Shown: in pieces, positions 5,780 through 7,681 of the stretch | Layout: every line of letters begins with the position of its first letter | Numbering within the stretch: position 1 is the stretch's first letter | DNA from: Arenicellales bacterium | GTDB taxonomy: Bacteria > Pseudomonadota > Gammaproteobacteria > BMS3Bbin11 | Assembly (NCBI GenBank): GCA_029287965.1 | Contig: JARFQC010000051.1 | Coordinates: 1 to 7,681, forward strand | Direction of reading: 5' to 3' | Length of the DNA: 7,681 nucleotides | The notes under the pieces: generated by a model | Database searches by the model: none | What the model saw: only the letters and a program-made list of their open reading frames with translations | What the model was told of the DNA's origin: nothing | Translations under genes and position numbers: made by a program

Positions 5780-6964
5780 ATGGCAAGAGATTACCTGTTT
5801 ACATCCGAATCCGTTTCAGAAGGCCACCCCGACAAGGTCGCTGACCAGGTGTCGGACGCGGTTCTCGACGCACTGCTGAAAGGGGATCCTAACTCACGCG
5901 TGGCGTGCGAAACACTGGTTAACACCGGTATGGCGGTGATTTCAGGTGAAATTACCTCCAACACCCAGACAGACTATACCGAAATTGTCCGCAAGACGAT
6001 AAACGATATTGGCTACAACTCATCTGAAATCGGTTTCGACGGCAGCACCTGCGCGGTGCTGGTGTCACTGGACAAGCAGTCCCAGGACATCGCAGCGGGC
6101 GTCAATACCGGCGAAGGCATTGACCTGGACCAGGGTGCCGGCGACCAGGGCCTGATGTTCGGCTACGCCTGCAACGAAACCGATGTGCTGATGCCTTTCC
6201 CGATCCATTATTCCCATCGCCTGGTGCAGCGCCAGGCCGACGTGCGCAAGCGTGGTGAACTCACCTGGCTGAGGCCGGATGCTAAATCCCAGGTCAGTGT
6301 GCAGTACGTGAACGGCAAGCCGTCACACGTCGACACCGTCGTCCTGTCGACCCAGCATGATCCCGATATTGCCCATGACGCCCTGCAGGAAGCAGTGATC
6401 GAGGAAATCATCAAGCCGGTCATCCCGGCAGACATGATCAACGGCGACACCCGCTTCCTGGTCAATCCCACCGGGCGCTTCGTTATCGGCGGCCCGGTCG
6501 GCGACTGCGGTCTCACAGGCCGCAAGATCATCGTCGACACCTACGGCGGTGCTGCCCGTCATGGCGGCGGCGCATTCTCCGGCAAGGACCCGTCCAAGGT
6601 TGACCGTTCTGCCGCCTATGCCCTGCGCCACGTGGCCAAGAACGTCGTCGCAGCCGGCCTGGCAGACCGTTGCGAAGTACAGATTGCCTATGCCATCGGC
6701 GTGTCCGAACCCGTTTCCCTGATGGTCAACACATTTGGCACCGGCAGCATCACGGACGACCGCATCGAGGCATTGATACGCGAACATTTCGACCTGCGGC
6801 CACGCGGCATTGTTCAGGCGCTGGACCTGCTGCGCCCGATTTATCGTCCCAGCGCAGCCTATGGCCACTTCGGCCGCCCTGAAGCCGAGTTCAGCTGGGA
6901 AGCCCTGGACAAGGTAGATGCCCTGCGCGAAGGCGCCGGCCTGTCACAGGCAGCAAGCGCCTGA
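5780..6964 (+). CDS. metK: S-adenosylmethionine synthetase
   Basis: MetK joins methionine and ATP to give S-adenosylmethionine, phosphate and pyrophosphate, supplying the cell's methyl donor; the family is a cytosolic homotetramer. From ATG 5780 the product has 394 residues (E. coli 384). It shows SEGHPDK with catalytic His16, the signature GAGDQGLMFGYA (119-130), RPDAKSQV, NPTGRFVIGGP, DCGLTGRKIIVDTYGG (242-257), the phosphate-loop signature GGGAFSGKD (262-270) and FDLRP near the end. The start is a choice among three in-frame ATGs (5750, 5765, 5780). I chose 5780 because MARDYLFTSES aligns with family starts such as MAKHLFTSES. AGGG (5758-5761) sits too close to 5765 and too far from 5780 to decide. 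The gene precedes ahcY in the same direction by 51 bases, pairing synthesis of the methyl donor with removal of its product. Confidence 0.97.
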   Translation: MARDYLFTSESVSEGHPDKVADQVSDAVLDALLKGDPNSRVACETLVNTGMAVISGEITSNTQTDYTEIVRKTINDIGYNSSEIGFDGSTCAVLVSLDKQSQDIAAGVNTGEGIDLDQGAGDQGLMFGYACNETDVLMPFPIHYSHRLVQRQADVRKRGELTWLRPDAKSQVSVQYVNGKPSHVDTVVLSTQHDPDIAHDALQEAVIEEIIKPVIPADMINGDTRFLVNPTGRFVIGGPVGDCGLTGRKIIVDTYGGAARHGGGAFSGKDPSKVDRSAAYALRHVAKNVVAAGLADRCEVQIAYAIGVSEPVSLMVNTFGTGSITDDRIEALIREHFDLRPRGIVQALDLLRPIYRPSAAYGHFGRPEAEFSWEALDKVDALREGAGLSQAASA

Positions 6965-6978
6965 ATCAAACACACAGC

Positions 6979-6997
6979 TGCCTGACATGAGCAGGCA
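6979..6997 (+). promoter_or_regulatory. Hairpin in the metK-ahcY spacer
   Basis: TGCCTG (6979-6984) pairs perfectly with CAGGCA (6992-6997) around the loop ACATGAG. It lies in the 51-base gap, eight bases before the ahcY ribosome site GGAG (7006-7009). It has no T-run, so it is not an intrinsic terminator. It does not show the conserved core I know for the SAH riboswitch or the short SAM/SAH pseudoknot. A role in translation or mRNA stability is possible but unproven. Confidence 0.4.
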
Positions 6998-7015
6998 ACC
7001 ATCACGGAGTAATAT

Positions 7016-7681
7016 ATGAGCGTTCAACCTGTAGAAAACCTCACCCCGGACTACAAGGTCGCCGATATCGGCCTGGCCGCGTGGGGCCACAAGGAAATCA
7101 GCATCGCCGAAGTGGAGATGCCGGGCCTGATGGCCCTGCGCTAGGAATACGGCGACGAAAAACCGCTGGCCGGCGCGCGCATTGCTGGCTGCCTGCACAT
7201 GACCATCCAGACCGCCGTGCTGATCGAAACGCTCGAAGCACTCGGCGCAGAAGTTCGCTGGTCATCGTGCAATATCTTCTCCACCCAGGACCAGGCTGCC
7301 GCCGCGATTGCCGACAATGGTACACCGGTGTTTGCCTGGAAAGGCGAAACCGAGGAAGAATTCTGGTGGTGCATTGAACAAACCATTTTCGGCCCTGATG
7401 GCTGGCGCCCGAACATGATCCTGGATGACGGTGGTGACCTGACCCAGATCATGCACGAGAAATACCCCGAGCTGCTCGATGACATCAACGGCCTGTCTGA
7501 AGAGACCACAACCGGCGTTCACCGTCTTTACGAAATGGCTAACGAAGGCAAGCTCCTGTGCCCGGCCATCAACGTAAATGACTCGGTCACCAAGTCCAAA
7601 TTCGACAACCTGTACGGCTGCCGTGAATCACTGGTCGACGGCATCAAGCGCGCGACCGACGTAATGATCGCGGGCAAGATC
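7016..7681 (+). pseudogene. ahcY: Adenosylhomocysteinase (SAH hydrolase), 5' part, interrupted by an in-frame TAG at codon 43
   Basis: AhcY reversibly splits S-adenosylhomocysteine into adenosine and homocysteine, relieving inhibition of methyltransferases; it is a cytosolic NAD-dependent tetramer. ATG 7016 has a good ribosome site (GGAG 7006-7009, six-base gap) and starts MSVQPVENLTPDYKVADIGL. Codon 43 (7142-7144) is TAG, then the same frame stays open to the window end (222 codons in all). Landmarks are CLHMT (His61), WSSCNIFSTQDQAAAAIA, ILDDGGDLT (135-143), SEETTTGVH (161-169) and NVNDSVTKSKFDN (186-198). The stop falls where relatives carry Glu or Lys, in LMALR-x-EYG, and is one base from GAG, AAG or CAG. 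The next in-frame ATG (7199) would omit the conserved His61. Everything else looks under selection, so a recent mutation or a base-call error is likeliest. The 3' half, with the NAD-binding domain, lies outside the window. Confidence 0.93.
7142..7144 (+). other. Premature amber stop codon inside ahcY
   Basis: Counting from ATG 7016, base 7142 begins codon 43 exactly, and it reads TAG between CGC (Arg42) and GAA (Glu44). Homology to SAH hydrolase continues without a frame change on both sides, so this is a substitution and not an indel. The glnL gene in the same window ends with TAG at its expected C-terminus, which argues against genome-wide reassignment of TAG. Confidence 0.9.

Noticed and set aside
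6965..7015. A SAH riboswitch ahead of ahcY
   Set aside because: The spacer is only 51 bases and lacks the conserved core of that aptamer; only a simple 6-bp hairpin is visible.
7142..7144. Reassignment of TAG to an amino acid in this organism
   Set aside because: glnL ends with TAG exactly where the family C-terminus is expected, and read-through there would enter a shifted frame of glnG.

Overview
The window reads as an ordinary chromosomal segment of a gammaproteobacterium outside the Enterobacterales. I infer this from four things: the glnA-glnL-glnG (GlnA-NtrB-NtrC) order; the close resemblance of these proteins and of MetK to their Escherichia coli counterparts; an S-adenosylhomocysteine hydrolase gene (ahcY) next to metK, which enterics lack; and a GTAGGAGCGGC-type REP element of a kind common in Pseudomonas-like genomes. 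By eye the G+C is in the mid-to-high fifties. I cannot name the genus.

Layout. Bases 1-1366 hold glnA (+), lacking about 15 N-terminal codons off the left edge. A strong intrinsic terminator follows (1388-1422). Then come glnL/ntrB (1449-2543, +) and glnG/ntrC (2548-3948, +), four bases apart. Bases 3949-4258 hold no gene: they contain an inverted pair of REP-like elements, a minus-strand terminator and a small hairpin. On the minus strand a TtcA-like PP-loop protein (5703-4957) is followed, with an ATGA overlap, by an FNR-like Crp-family regulator (4960-4259). Divergent from this pair, metK (5780-6964, +) is followed after 51 bases by ahcY (7016 to beyond the right edge, +).

How the genes work together. 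GlnA makes glutamine. NtrB and NtrC form the two-component system that senses nitrogen state (through PII) and activates sigma-54 promoters, classically including that of glnA. The TtcA-like protein carries two CxxC pairs and probably thiolates tRNA using an iron-sulfur cluster. It is translationally coupled to a regulator that keeps FNR's DNA-reading residues but has lost one of FNR's four cluster cysteines. MetK makes S-adenosylmethionine, and AhcY removes the S-adenosylhomocysteine left after methyl transfer.

Most notable points: an in-frame TAG at codon 43 of an otherwise intact ahcY (7142-7144); the non-canonical cysteine set of the FNR-like protein and its coupling to the TtcA-like gene; and the REP pair behind glnG. 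I see no prophage, insertion sequence, CRISPR array, tRNA or rRNA, and no evidence of a wholly new system.
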